Shown in pieces: positions 1 through 13,450 of a stretch of 64,000 nt of DNA. The notes beneath the pieces were generated by a model that did not search any database, was not told where the DNA came from, and saw only the letters and a program-made list of their open reading frames with translations. The stretch lies in assembly GCF_964355755.1 (NCBI RefSeq), contig NC_092671.1:21418001-21482000 (forward strand), in the 5' to 3' direction. Source of the stretch: Antedon mediterranea. Its lineage: Eukaryota > Echinodermata > Crinoidea > Comatulida > Antedonidae. The position numbers were made by a program, and so were the translations under genes. Every line of letters begins with the position of its first letter. The first letter of the stretch is position 1.

Positions 1-609
1 TTTCACACAAAAACATCAAAGGGCACAATATAGCTTAATATCCTATTTAAAAACGTTTTAGACCATTTTGAGCATTTCGACAAAACTTTTTCACACAAAA
101 CACCAAAGTGCTTAGAATACCTTCAAATCGCATTTGGAGACGTTTTAGACAATTTTGTGATTTTCGAAAAAACTTAACATAAAAACATCAAAGTTTACAG
201 AATAGCTTCAAATCGCTTTTGGAGACGTTTTAGACAATTTTGTGATTTTCGAAAAAACTTGTTAACATAAAAACACCAAAGTGCTTAGAATAGCTTCAAA
301 TCGCATTGGGAGACGTTTTAGACCATTTTGTGATTTTCGAAAAAACTTGTTAACATAAAAACATCAAAGTGTACAGAATAGCTTCAAATCGCATTTGGAG
401 ACGTTTTAGACCATTTTGTGATTTTCGAAAAAACTTGTTAACATAAAAACACCAAAGTGCTTAGAATAGCTTCAAATCGCATTTGGAGACGTTTTAAACC
501 ATTTTGTGATTTTCGAAAAAACTTGTTAACATAAAAACACCAAAATGTTTAGAATAGCTTCAAATCGCATTTGGAGACGTTTTAGACCATTTTGTGATTT
601 TCGAAAAAA

Positions 610-697
610 CTTGTTAACACAAAAACACCAAAGTGATTAGAATAGCTTCAAATCGCATTTGGAGACGTTTTAGACCATTTTGTGATTTTCGAAAAAA
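610..697 (+). repeat. Representative class A monomer (88 bp)
   Basis: This is the commonest monomer class. It starts at cttgttaac, continues through aaaaacaccaaagtg, an agaatagcttcaaatcgc middle and gcatttggagacg, then the shared core, and ends gtgattttcgaaaaaa. The next monomer begins exactly 88 bp later, at 698, and the following one at 786. Frequent single-base variants mark subtypes: aacac or aacat after gtta, gtgctta, gtgatta or aatgttta, and gcattagg or gcatttgg. These subtype marks make it possible to trace the longer duplications. Confidence 0.9.
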
Positions 698-785
698 CTT
701 GTTAACATAAAAACACCAAAGTGATTAGAATAGCTTCAAATCGCATTTGGAGACGTTTTAGACCATTTTGTGCATTTCGATGAAA

Positions 786-863
786 CTTGGTTACGCAAAA
801 ACATCAAAGTGCTTAAAATCACATTATAAACCGTTTTAGACCATTTTGAGCATATGGATAACA
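786..863 (+). repeat. Representative class B monomer (78 bp, short form)
   Basis: Class B starts cttggttacgc or cttggttacac. Its middle, aaaatcacattataaacc, replaces the 30-bp middle of class A with about 20 bp, giving a 78-bp unit. The shared core is kept, followed by gagcat and atcgataaca or ttcgataaca. The 78-bp length is confirmed by the next monomer starting at 864, and again at 1213 to 1291 and 1553 to 1631. B units recur throughout the array at uneven distances of about 340 to 1,040 bp. In most places a class C or A' unit follows directly. Confidence 0.88.
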
Positions 864-1290
864 CTTTTTACACAAAACACCAAAGTGCTTAGAATAGCTT
901 CAAATCGCATTTGGAGACGTTTTAGACCATTTTGTGATTTTCGACAAAACTTTTTCACACAAAACACCAAAGTGCTTAGAATACCTTAAAATCGCATTTG
1001 GAGACGTTTTAGACCATTTTGTGATTTTCGAAAAAACTTGTTAACATAAAAACATCAAAATGTTTAGAATAGCTTCAAATCACATTTGGAGACGTTTTAG
1101 ACCATTTTGTGATTTTCGAAAAAACTTGTTAACACAAAAACACCAAAGTGATTAGAATAGCTTCAAATCGCATTTGGAGACGTTTTAGACCAATTTGTGC
1201 ATTTCGATGAAACTTGGTTACGCAAAAACATCAAAGTGCTTAAAATCACATTATAAACCGTTTTAGACCATTTTGAGCATATCGATAACA

Positions 1291-1377
1291 CTTTTCACAC
1301 AAAAACATCAAAGAGCACAATATAGCTTAATATCTTATTTAAAAACGTTTTAGACCATTTTGAGCATTTCGACAAAA
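1291..1377 (+). repeat. Representative class C monomer (87 bp)
   Basis: Class C begins cttttcacacaaaaacatc. It has a distinctive middle, gagcacaatatagcttaat, followed by a tatttaaaaacg block in place of gcatttggagacg, then the shared core and gagcatttcgacaaaa. It usually follows a class B unit and precedes a class A' unit (here A' starts at 1378). Subtypes differ at the base before tatttaaaa (tcttattt, tcgtattt or tcctattt) and help match duplicated blocks. Confidence 0.88.
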
Positions 1378-1464
1378 CTTTTTCACACAAAACACCAAAG
1401 TGCTTAGAATAGCTTCAAATCGCATTTGGAGACGTTTTAGACCATTTTGTGATTTTCGAAAAAA
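1378..1464 (+). repeat. Representative class A' monomer (87 bp)
   Basis: Class A' has the class A middle and core but a ctttttcacacaaaacacc 5' part instead of cttgttaacataaaaacacc, making it 87 bp. Because 87 is 29 codons, adjacent A' units stay in one reading frame. This explains the short open frames of about 62-67 codons that recur wherever a B unit is followed by two A' units (for example 3073-3276 and 5928-6131). Confidence 0.85.
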
Positions 1465-4400
1465 CTTGTTAACATAAAAACATCAAAGTGCTAAGAATAG
1501 CTTCAAATCGCATTTGGAGACATTTTAGACCAATTAGTGATTTTCGAAAAAACTTGGTTACACAAAAACATCAAAGTGGTTAAAATCACATTATAAACCG
1601 TTTTAGACCATTTTGAGCATTTCGATAACACTTTTCACACAAAAACATCAAAGTGCTTAGAATAGCTTCAAATCGCATTTGGAGACGTTTTAGACCATTT
1701 TGTGATTTTCGAAAAAAACTTTTTAACATAAAAACACCAAACTTCTAAGAATAGCTTCAAATCGCATATGGAGACAATTTAGACCATTTTGTGATTTTCG
1801 AAAAAACTTGTTAACATAAAAACACCAAAGTGCTAAGAATAGCTTCAAATCGCATATGGAGACAATTTAGACCATTTTGTGATTTTCGAAAAAACTTGGT
1901 TACACAAAAACATCAAAGTGGTTAAAATCACATTATAAACCGTTTTAGACCATTTTGAGCATTTCGATAACACTTTTCACACAAAAACATCAAAGTGCTT
2001 AGAATAGCTTCAAATCGCATTTGGAGACGTTTTAGACCATTTTGTGATTTTCCAAAAAACTTGTTAACATAAAAACATCAAAGTGTACAGAATAGCTTCA
2101 AATCGCATTTGGAGACGTTTTAGACCATTTTGTGATTTTCGAAAAAACTTGTTAACATAAAAACACCAAAGTGCTTAGAATAGCTTCAAATCGCATTAGG
2201 AGACGTTTTAGACCATTTTGTGATTTTCGAAAAAACTTGTTAACATAAAAACACCAAAGTGCTTAGAATAGCTTCAAATCGCATTTGGAGACGTTTAAGA
2301 CCATTTTGTGATTTTCGAAAAAACTTGTTAACATAAAAACACCAAAGTGCTTAGAATAGCTTCAAATCGCATTTGGAGACGTTTTAGACCAATTTGTGAT
2401 TTTCGAAAAAACTTGGTTACACAAAAACATCAAAGTGGATAAAAGCACATTATAAACCGTTTTAGACCATTTTGAGCATTTCGATAACACATTTCACACA
2501 AAAACATCAAAGAGCACAAAATAGCTTAATATCGTATTTAAAAACGTTTTAAACCATTTTGAGCATTTCGACAAAACTTTTTCACACAAAACACCAAAGT
2601 GTTTAGAAAAGCTTCAAATCGCATTTGGAGACGTTTTAGACCATTTTGGGATTTTCGAAAAAACTTGTTAACATAAAAACACCAAAGTGCTTAGAATAGC
2701 TTCAAATCGCATTTGAAGACGTTTTAGACCATTTTGTAATTTTCGAAAAAACTTGTTAACATAAAAACACCAAAATGTTTAGAATAGCTTCAAATCGCAT
2801 TTGGAGACGTTTTAGACCATTTTGTGATTTTCGAAAAAACTTGTTAACACAAAAACACCAAAGTGATTAGAATAGCTTCAAATCGCATTTGGAGACGTTT
2901 TAGACCATTTTGTGATTTTCGAAAAAACTTGTTAACATAAAAACACCAAAGTGATTAGAATAGCTTCAAATCGCATTTGGAGACGTTTTAGACCATTTTG
3001 TGCATTTCGATGAAACTTGGTTACGCAAAAACATCAAAGTAATAATCACATTATAAACAGTTTTAGACCATTTTGAGCATATCGATAAAACTTTTTACAC
3101 AAAACACCAAAGTGCTTAGAATAGCTTCAAATCGCATTTGGAGACGTTTTAGACCATTTTGTGATTTTCGACAAAACTTTTTCACACAAAACACCAAAGT
3201 GCTTAGAATACCTTCAAATCGCATTTGGAGACGTTTTAGACCATTTTGTGATTTTCGAAAAAACTTGTTAACATAAAAACATCAAAGTGTACAGATTAGC
3301 TTCAAATCGCATTTGGAGACGTTTTAGACCATTTTGTGATTTTCGAAAAAACTTGTTAACATAAAAACACCAAAGTGCTTAGAATAGCTTCAAATCGCAT
3401 TAGGAGACGTTTTAGACCATTTTGTTATTTTCGAAAAAACTTGTTAACATAAAAACACCAAAATGTTTAGAATAGCTTCAAATCGCATTTGGAGACGTTT
3501 TAGACCATTTTGTGATTTTCGAAAAAACTTGTTAACATAAAAACACCAAAGTGCTTAGAATACCTTCAAATCGCATTTGGAGACGTTTTAGACCATTTTG
3601 TGATTTTCCAAAAAACTTGTTAACATAAAAACATCAAAGTGTACAGAATAGCTTCAAATCGCATTTGGAGACGTTTTAGACCATTTTGTGATTTTCGAAA
3701 AAACTTGTTAACATAAAAACACCAAAGTGCTTAGAATAGCTTCAAATCGCATTAGGAGACGTTTTAGACCATTTTGTGATTTTCGAAAAAACTTGTTAAC
3801 ATAAAAACACCAAAGTGCTTAGAATAGCTTCAAATCGCATTTGGAGACGTTTTAGACCATTTTGTGATTTTCGAAAAAACTTGTTAACATAAAAACACCA
3901 AAATGTTTAGAATAGCTTCAAATCACATTTGGAGACGTTTTAGACCATTTTGTGATTTTCGAAAAAACTTGTTAACACAAAAACACCAAAGTGATTAGAA
4001 TAGCTTCAAATCGCATTTGGAGACGTTTTAGACCAATTTGTGCATTTCGATGAAACTTGGTTACGCAAAAACATCAAAGTGCTTAAAATCACATTATAAA
4101 CCGTTTTAGACCATTTTGAGCATATCGATAACACTTTTCACACAAAAACATCAAAGAGCACAATATAGCTTAATATCTTATTTAAAAACGTTTTAGACCA
4201 TTTTGAGCATTTCGACAAAACTTTTTCACACAAAACACCAAAGTGCTTAGAATAGCTTCAAATCGCATTTGGAGACGTTTTAGACCATTTTGTGATTTTC
4301 GAAAAAACTTTTTCACACAAAACACCAAAGTGCTTAGAATACCTTCAAATCGCATTTGGAGACGTTTTAGACCATTTTGTGATTTTCGAAAAAACTTGTT

Positions 4401-6129
4401 AACATAAAAACATCAAAGTGTACAGAATAGCTTCAAATCGCATTTGGAGACGTTTTAGACCATTTTGTGATTTTCGAAAAAACTTGTTAACATAAAAACA
4501 CCAAAGTGCTTAGAATAGCTTCAAATCGCATTAGGAGACGTTTTAGACCATTTTGTGATTTTCGAAAAAACTTGTTAACACAAAAACACCAAAGTGCTTA
4601 GAATAGCTTCAAATCGCATTTGGAGACGTTTTAGACCATTTTGTGATTTTCGAAAAAACTTGTTAATATAAAAACACCAAAGTACTTAGAATAGCTTCAA
4701 ATCGCATTTGGAGACGTTTTAAACCATTTTGTGATTTTCGAAAAAACTTGTTAACATAAAAACACCAAAATGTTTAGAATAGCTTCAAATCGCATTTGGA
4801 GACGTTTTAGACCATTTTGTGATTTTCGAAAAAACTTGTTAACACAAAAACACCAAAGTGATTAGAATAGCTTCAAATCGCATTTGGAGACGTTTTAGAC
4901 CATTTTGTGCATTTCGATGAAACTTGGTTACGGAAAAACATCAAAGTGCTTAAAATCACATGATAAACCGTTTTAGACCATTTTGAGCATTTCGATAACA
5001 CATTTCACACAAAAACATCAAAGAGCACAAAATAGCTTAATATCGTATTTAAAAACGTTTTAAACCATTTTGAGCATTTCGACAAAACTTTTTCACACAA
5101 AACACCAAAGTGTTTAGAAAAGCTTCAAATCGCATTTGGAGACGTTTTAGACCATTTTGGGATTTTCGAAAAAACTTGTTAACATAAAAACACCAAAGTG
5201 CTTAGAATACCTTCAAATCGCATTTGGAGACGTTTTAGACCATTTTGTAATTTTCGAAAAAACTTGTTAACATAAAAACACCAAAGTGCTAAGAATAGCT
5301 TCAAATCGCATTTGGAGACGTTTTAGACCAATTTGTGATTTTCGAAAAAACTTGGTTACACAAAAACATCAAAGTGCTTAAAATCACATTATAAAACCGT
5401 TTTAGACCATTTTGAGCATTTCGATAACACTTTTCACACAAAAACATCAAAGAGCATAAAATAGGTTAATATCGTATTTAAAAACGTTTTAGACCATTTT
5501 GAGCATTTCGACAAAACTTTTTCACACAAAACACCAAAGTGTACAGAATAGCTTAATATCGTATTTAAAAACGTTTTAGACCATTTTGTGATTTTCGAAA
5601 AAACTTGTTAACATAAAAACACCAAAATGTTTAGAATAGCTTCAAATTGCATTTGGAGACGTTTTAGACCATTTTGTGATTTTCGAAAAAACTTGTTAAC
5701 ACAAAAACACCAAAGTGATTAGAATAGCTTCAAATCGCATTTGGAGACGTTTTAGACCATTTTGTGATTTTCGAAAAAACTTGTTAACATAAAAACACCA
5801 AAGTGATTAGAATAGCTTCAAATCGCATTTGGAGACGTTTTAGACCATTTTGTGCATTTCGATGAAACTTGGTTACGCAAAAACATCAATGTGCTTAAAA
5901 TCACATTATAAACCGTTTTAGACCATTTTGAGCATATCCATAAAACTTTTTACACAAAACACCAAAGTGCTTAGAATAGCTTCAAATCGCATTTGGAGAC
6001 GTTTTAGACCATTTTGTGATTTTCGACAAAACTTTTTCACACAAAACACCAAAGTGCTTAGAATACCTTCAAATCGCATTTGGAGACGTTTTAGACCATT
6101 TTGTGATTTTCGAAAAAACTTGTTAACAT

Positions 6130-9100
6130 AAAAACATCAAAGTGTACAGAATAGCTTCAAATCGCATTTGGAGACGTTTTAGACCATTTTGTGATTTTCG
6201 AAAAAACTTGTTAACATAAAAACACCAAAGTGCTTAGAATAGCTTCAAATCGCATTAGGAGACGTTTTAGACCATTTTGTGATTTTCGAAAAAACTTGTT
6301 AACATAAAAACACCAAAGTGCTTAGAATAGCTTCAAATCGCATTTGGAGACGTTTTAGACCATTTTGTGATTTTCGAAAAAACTTGTTAACATAAAAACA
6401 CCAAAATGTTTAGAATAGCTTCAAATCGCATTTGGAGACGTTTTAGACCATTTTGTGATTTTCGAAAAAACTTGTTAACACAAAAACACCAAAGTGATTA
6501 GAATAGCTTCAAATCGCATTTGGAGACGTTTTAGACCATTTTGTGCATTTCGATGAAACTTGGTTACGCAAAAACATCAAAGTGCTTAAAATCACATTAT
6601 AAACCGTTTTAGACCATTTTTAGCATATCGATAACACTTTTCACACAAAAACATCAAAGAGCACAATATAGCTTAATATCGTATTTAAAAACGTTTTAGA
6701 CCATTTTGAGCATTTCGACAAAACTTTTTCACACAAAACACCAAAGTGCTTAGAATAGCTTCAAATCGCATTTGGAGACGTTTTAGACCATTTTGTGATT
6801 TTCGAAAAAACTTGTTAACATAAAAACATCAAAGGGCTAAGAATAGCTTCAAATCGCATTTGGAGACATTTTAGACCAATTAGTGATTTTCGAAAAAACT
6901 TGGTTACACAAAAACATCAAAGTGGTTAAAATCACATTATAAACCGTTTTAGACCATTTTGAGCATTTCGATAACACTTTTTACACAAAAACATCAAAGT
7001 GCTTAGAATAGCTTCAAATCGCATTTGGAGACGTTTTAGACCATTTTGTGATTTTCGAAAAAAACTTTTTAACATAAAAACACCAAACTGCTAAGAATAG
7101 CTTCAAATCGCATATGGAGACAATTTAGACCATTTTGTGATTTTCGAAAAAACTTGTTAACATAAAAACACCAAAGTGCTTAGCATACCTTCAAATCGCA
7201 TTTGGAGACATTTTAGACCATTTTGTGATTTTCGAAAAAACTTGTTAACATAAAAACATCAAAGTGCTAAGAATAGCTTCCAATCGCATTTGGAGACGTT
7301 TTAGACCATTTTGTGATTTTCGAAAACAACTTGTTAACATAAAAACACCAAAGTGCTTAGAATAGCTTCAAATCGCATTTGGAGACGTTTTAGACCAATT
7401 TGTGATTTTCGAAAAAACTTGGTTACACAAAAACATCAAAGTGGATAAAATCACATTATAAACCGTTTTAGACCATTTTGAGCATATCGATAACACTTTT
7501 CACACAAAAACATCAAAGACCACAATATAGCTTAATATCGTATTTAAAAACGTTTTAGACCATTTTGAGCATTTCGACAAAACTTTTTCACACAAAACAC
7601 CAAAGTGCTTAGAATAGCTTCAAATCGCATTTGGAGACGTTTTAGACCATTTTGTGATTTTCGAAAAAACTTGTTAACATAAAAACATCAAAGTGCTAAG
7701 AATAGCTTCAAATCGAATTTGGAGACATTTTAGACCAATTAGTGATTTTCGAAAAAACTTGGTTACACAAAAACATCAAAGTGGTTAAAATCACATTATA
7801 AACCGTTTTAGACCATTTTGAGCATTTCGATAACACTTTTCACACAAAAACATCAAAGTGCTTAGAATAGCTTCAAATCGCATTTGGAGACGTTTTAGAC
7901 CATTTTGTGATTTTCGAAAAAAACTTTTTAACATAAAAACACCAAACTGCTAAGAATAGCTTCAAATCGCATATGGAGACAATTTAGACCATTTTGTGAT
8001 TTTCGAAAAAACTTGTTAACATAAAAACACCAAAGTGCTTAGAATACCTTCAAATCGCATTTGGAGACATTTTAGACCATTTTGTGATTTTCGAAAAAAC
8101 TTGTTAACATAAAAACATCAAAGTGCTAAGAATAGCTTCCAATCGCATTTGGAGACGTTTTAGACTATTTTGTGATTTTCGAAAACAACTTGTTAACATA
8201 AAAACACCAAAGTGCTTAGAATAGCTTCAAATCGCATTTGGAGACGTTTTAGACCAATTTGTGATTTTCGAAAAAACTTGGTTACACAAAAACATCAAAG
8301 TGGATAAAATCACATTATAAACCGTTTTAGACCATTTTGAGCATTTCGATAACACATATCACACAAAAACATCAAAGAGCACAAAATAGCTTAATATCGT
8401 ATTTAAAAACGTTTTAAACCATTTTGAGCATTTCGACAAAACTTTTTCACACAAAACACCAAAGTGTACAGAATAGCTTCAAATCGCATTTGGAGACGTT
8501 TTAGACCATTTTGTGATTTTCGAAAAAACTTGTTAATATAAAAACACCAAAGTACTTAGAATAGCTTCAAATCGCATTTGGAGACGTTGTAGACCATTTT
8601 GTGATTTTCGAAAAAACTTGTTAACATAAAAACACCAAAGTTTACAGAATAGCTTCAAATCGCATTTGGAGACGTTTTAGACAATTTTGTGCATTTCGAT
8701 GAAACTTGGTTACACAAAAACATCAAAGTGCTTAAAATCACATTATAAACCGTTTTAGACCATTTGAGCATTTCCATAACACTTTTCACACAAAAACATC
8801 AAAGGGCACAATATAGCTTAATATCCTATTTAAAAACGTTTTAGACCATTTTGAGCATTTCGACAAAACTTTTTCACACAAAACACCAAAGTGCTTAGAA
8901 TACCTTCAAATCGCATTTGGAGACGTTTTAGACCATTTTGTGATTTTCGAAAAAACTTAACATAAAAACATCAAAGTTTACAGAATAGCTTCAAATCGCA
9001 TTTGGAGACGTTTTAAACCATTTTGTGATTTTCGAAAAAACTTGTTAACATAAAAACACCAAAATGTTTAGAATAGCTTCAAATCGCATTTGGAGACGTT

Positions 9101-9540
9101 TTAGACCATTTTGTGATTTTCGAAAAAACTTGTTAACACAAAAACACCAAAGTGATTAGAATAGCTTCAAATCGCATTTGGAGACGTTTTAGACCATTTT
9201 GTGATTTTCGAAAAAACTTGTTAACATAAAAACACCAAAGTGATTAGAATAGCTTCAAATCGCATTTGGAGACGTTTTAGACCATTTTGTGCATTTCGAT
9301 GAAACTTGGTTACGCAAAAACATCAAAGTGCTTAAAATCACATTATAAACCGTTTTAGACCATTTTGAGCATATCGATAACACTTTTTACACAAAACGCT
9401 AAAGTGCTTAGAATAGCTTCAAATCGCATTTGGAGACGTTTTAGACCATTTTGTGATTTTCGACAAAACTTTTTCACACAAAACACCAAAGTGCTTAGAA
9501 TACCTTCAAATCGCATTTGGAGACGTTTTAGACCATTTTG
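6130..9540 (+). repeat. Segmental duplication, partner of about 26064-29474 (shift 19,934 bp)
   Basis: Monomer order and rare variants match the stretch 19,934 bp downstream. Shared marks include the gaccacaatatag class C unit (near 7515 and 27450), the aaaacaactt variants and the tagactatttt variant (near 8164 and 28099). Differences are scattered single bases, for example catatcac against catttcac near 8356 and 28290. The match weakens before about 6130 and breaks at 9541, where the first site has the extra 251-bp copy. Ends are approximate because neighbouring monomers are nearly alike. Confidence 0.75.
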
Positions 9541-9866
9541 TGCATTTCGATGAAACTTGGTTACGCAAAAACATCAAAGTGCTTAAAATCACATTATAAA
9601 CCGTTTTAGACCATTTTGAGCATATCGATAACACTTTTTACACAAAACGCTAAAGTGCTTAGAATAGCTTCAAATCGCATTTGGAGACGTTTTAGACCAT
9701 TTTGTGATTTTCGACAAAACTTTTTCACACAAAACACCAAAGTGCTTAGAATACCTTCAAATCGCATTTGGAGACGTTTTAGACCATTTTGTGATTTTCG
9801 AAAAAACTTGTTAACATAAAAACATCAAAGTGTACAGAATAGCTTCAAATCGCATTTGGAGACGTT
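9365..9866 (+). repeat. 251-bp local tandem duplication (B/A'/A' block)
   Basis: The block 9365-9615 is repeated immediately at 9616-9866. Both copies hold the rare variant cacaaaacgctaaag, found otherwise only in the matching place at 40753-41254. The shift of 251 bp equals two A' units plus one B unit. The single-copy equivalent is near 29299, so the extra copy arose after that block diverged and before the 31,388-bp duplication, which carries both copies. Confidence 0.85.
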
Positions 9867-11539
9867 TTAGACCATTTTGTGATTTTCGAAAAAACTTGTT
9901 AACATAAAAACACCAAAGTGCTTAGAATAGCTTCAAATCGCATTAGGAGACGTTTTAGACCATTTTGTGATTTTCGAAAAAACTTGTTAACATAAAAACA
10001 CCAAAGTGCTTAGAATAGCTTCAAATCGCATTTGGAGACGTTTTAGACCATTTTGTGATTTTCGAAAAAACTTGTTAACATAAAAACACCAAAGTTCTTA
10101 AAATAGCTTCAAATCGCATTTGGAGACGTTTTAGACCATTTTGTGATTTTCGAAAAAACTTGTTAACATAAAAACACCAAAGTGTTTAGAAAAGCTTCAA
10201 ATCGCATTTGGAGACGTTTTAGACCATTTTGGGATTTTTGAAAAAACTTGTTAACATAAAAACACCAAAGTGCTTAGAATAGCTTCAAATCGCATTTGGA
10301 GACGTTTTAGACCATTTTGTAATTTTCAAAAAAACTTGTTAACATAAAAACACCAAAGTTCTTAGAATAGCTTCAAATCGCATTTGGAGACGTTTTAGAC
10401 CATTTTGTGCATTTCGATGAAACTTGGTTACACAAAAACATCAAAGTGCTTAAAATCACGTTATAAACCGTTTTAGACCATTTGAGCATTTCGATAACAC
10501 TTTTCACACAAAAACATCAAAGGGCACAATATAGCTTAATATCCTATTTAAAAACGTTTTAGACCATTTTGAGCATTTCGACAAAACTTTTTCACACAAA
10601 ACACCAAAGTGCTTAGAATACCTTCAAATCGCATTTGGAGACGTTTTAGACAATTTTGTGATTTTCGAAAAAACTTAACATAAAAACATCAAAGTTTACA
10701 GAATAGCTTCAAATCGCATTTGGAGACGTTTTAGACCATTTTGTGATTTTCGAAAAAACTTGTTAACATAAAAACACCAAAGTGCTTAGAATAGCTTCAA
10801 ATCGCATTTGGAGACGTTTTAAACCATTTTGTGATTTTCGAAAAAACTTGTTAACATAAAAACACCAAAATGTTTAGAATAGCTTCAAATCGCATTTGGA
10901 GACGTTTTAGACCATTTTGTGATTTTCGAAAAAACTTGTTAACACAAAAACACCAAAGTGATTAGAATAGCTTCAAATCGCATTTGGAGACGTTTTAGAC
11001 CATTTTGTGATTTTCGAAAAAACTTGTTAACATAAAAACACCAAAGTGATTAGAATAGCTTCAAATCGCATTTGGAGACGTTTTAGACCATTTTGTGCAT
11101 TTCGAGGAAACTTGGTTACGCAAAAACATCAAAGTGCTTAAAATCACATTATAAACCGTTTTAGACCATTTTGAGCATATCGATAACACTTTTTACACAA
11201 AACACCAAAGTGCTTAGAATAGCTTCAAATCGCATTTGGAGACGTTTTAGACCATTTTGTGATTTTCGACAAAACTTTTTCACACAAAACACCAAAATGC
11301 TTAGAATACCTTCAAATCGCATTTGGAGAGGTTTTAGACCATTTTGTGATTTTCGAAAAAACTTGTTAACATAAAAACATCAAAGTGTACAGAATAGCTT
11401 CAAATCGCATTTGGAGACGTTTTAGACCATTTTGTGATTTTCGAAAAAACTTGTTAACATAAAAACACCAAAGTGCTTAGAATAGCTTCAAATCGCATTA
11501 GGAGACGTTTTAGACCATTTTGTGATTTTCGAAAAACTT

Positions 11540-13450
11540 GTTAACATAAAAACACCAAAGTGCTTAGAATAGCTTCAAATCGCATTTGGAGACGTTTTAG
11601 ACCATTTTGTGATTTTCGAAAAAACTTGTTAACATAAAAACACCAAAATGTTTAGAATAGCTTCAAATCGCATTTGGAGACGTTTTAGACCATTTTGTGA
11701 TTTTCGAAAAAACTTGTTAACACAAAAACACCAAAGTGATTAGAATAGCTTCAAATCGCATTTGGAGACGTTTTAGACCATTTTGTGCATTTCGATGAAA
11801 CTTGGTTACGCAAAAACATCAAAGTGCTTAAAATCACATTATAAACCGTTTTAGACCATTTTGAGCATATCGATAACACTTTTCACACAAAAACATCAAA
11901 GAGCACAATATAGCTTAATATCGTATTTAAAAACGTTTTAGACCATTTTGAGCATTTCGACAAAACTTTTTCACACAAAACACCAAAGTGCTTAGAATAG
12001 CTTCAAATCGCATTTGGAGACGTTTTAGACCATTTTGTGATTTTCGAAAAAACTTGTTAACATAAAAACATCAAAGGGCTAAGAATAGCTTCAAATCGCA
12101 TTTGGAGACATTTTAGACCAATTAGTGATTTTCGAAAAAACTTGGTTACACAAAAACATCAAAGTGGTTAAAATCACATTATAAACCGTTTTAGACCATT
12201 TTGAGCATTTCGATAACACTTTTTACACAAAAACATCAAAGTGCTTAGAATAGCTTCAAATCGCATTTGGAGACGTTTTAGACCATTTTGTGATTTTTGA
12301 AAAAAACTTTTTAACATAAAAACACCAAACTGCTAAGAATAGCTTCAAATCGCATATGGAGACAATTTAGACCATTTTGTGATTTTCGAAAAAACTTGTT
12401 AACATAAAAACACCAAAGTGCTTAGAATACCTTCAAATCGCATTTGGAGACGTTTTAGACCATTTTGTGATTTTCCAAAAAACTTGTTAACATAAAAACA
12501 TCAAAGTGTACAGAATAGCTTCAAATCGCATTTGGAGACGTTTTAGACCATTTTGTGATTTTCGAAAAAACTTGTTAACATAAAAACACCAAAGTGCTTA
12601 GAATAGCTTCAAATCGCATTAGGAGACGTTTTAGACCATTTTGTGATTTTCGAAAAAACTTGTTAACATAAAAACACCAAAGTGCTTAGAATAGCTTCAA
12701 ATCGCATTTGGAGACGTTTTAGACCATTTTGTGATTTTCGAAAAAACTTGTTAACATAAAAACACCAAAATGTTTAGAATAGCTTCAAATCACATTTGGA
12801 GACGTTTTAGACCATTTTGTGATTTTCGAAAAAACTTGTTAACACAAAAACACCAAAGTGATTAGAATAGCTTCAAATCGCATTTGGAGACGTTTTAGAC
12901 CAATTTGTGCATTTCGATGAAACTTGGTTACGCAAAAACATCAAAGTGCTTAAAATCACATTATAAACCGTTTTAGACCATTTTGAGCATATCGATAACA
13001 CTTTTCACACAAAAACATCAAAGAGCACAATATAGCTTAATATCTTATTTAAAAACGTTTTAGACCATTTTGAGCATTTCGACAAAACTTTTTCACACAA
13101 AACACCAAAGTGCTTAGAATAGCTTCAAATCGCATTTGGAGACGTTTTAGACCATTTTGTGATTTTCGAAAAAACTTGTTAACATAAAAACATCAAAGTG
13201 CTAAGAATAGCTTCAAATCGCATTTGGAGACATTTTAGACCAATTAGTGATTTTCGAAAAAACTTGGTTACATAAAAACATCAAAGTGGTTAAAATCACA
13301 TTATAAACCGTTTTAGACCATTTTGAGCATTTCGATAACACTTTTCACACAAAAACATCAAAGTGCTTAGAATAGCTTCAAATCGCATTTGGAGACGTTT
13401 TAGACCATTTTGTGATTTTCGAAAAAAACTTTTTAACATAAAAACACCAA
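11540..13450 (+). repeat. Segmental duplication, partner of about 25110-27020 (shift 13,570 bp)
   Basis: The order of monomers and markers, such as the caaagggctaag unit (12073 and 25643) and the ttttccaaaaaac unit (near 12474 and 26044), matches at a constant shift of 13,570 bp. The copies part near 13450, where the upstream site reads aaacttctaag and the downstream one aaactgctaag and then a different monomer order. At least three single-base differences are visible inside. Confidence 0.72.

Noticed and set aside
610-697. CENP-B box in the monomer
   Set aside because: The tttcgaaaaaac part matches the TTCG and central A of the box, but the required CGGG is absent (acttgtt instead).
3073-3276. 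Recurrent + strand open frames of 62-67 codons (more than twenty copies across the window)
   Set aside because: They arise where a class B unit is followed by two 87-bp A' units (29 codons each). They begin at a TTG, have no independent coding signal and read through satellite DNA. They are by-products of monomer length.
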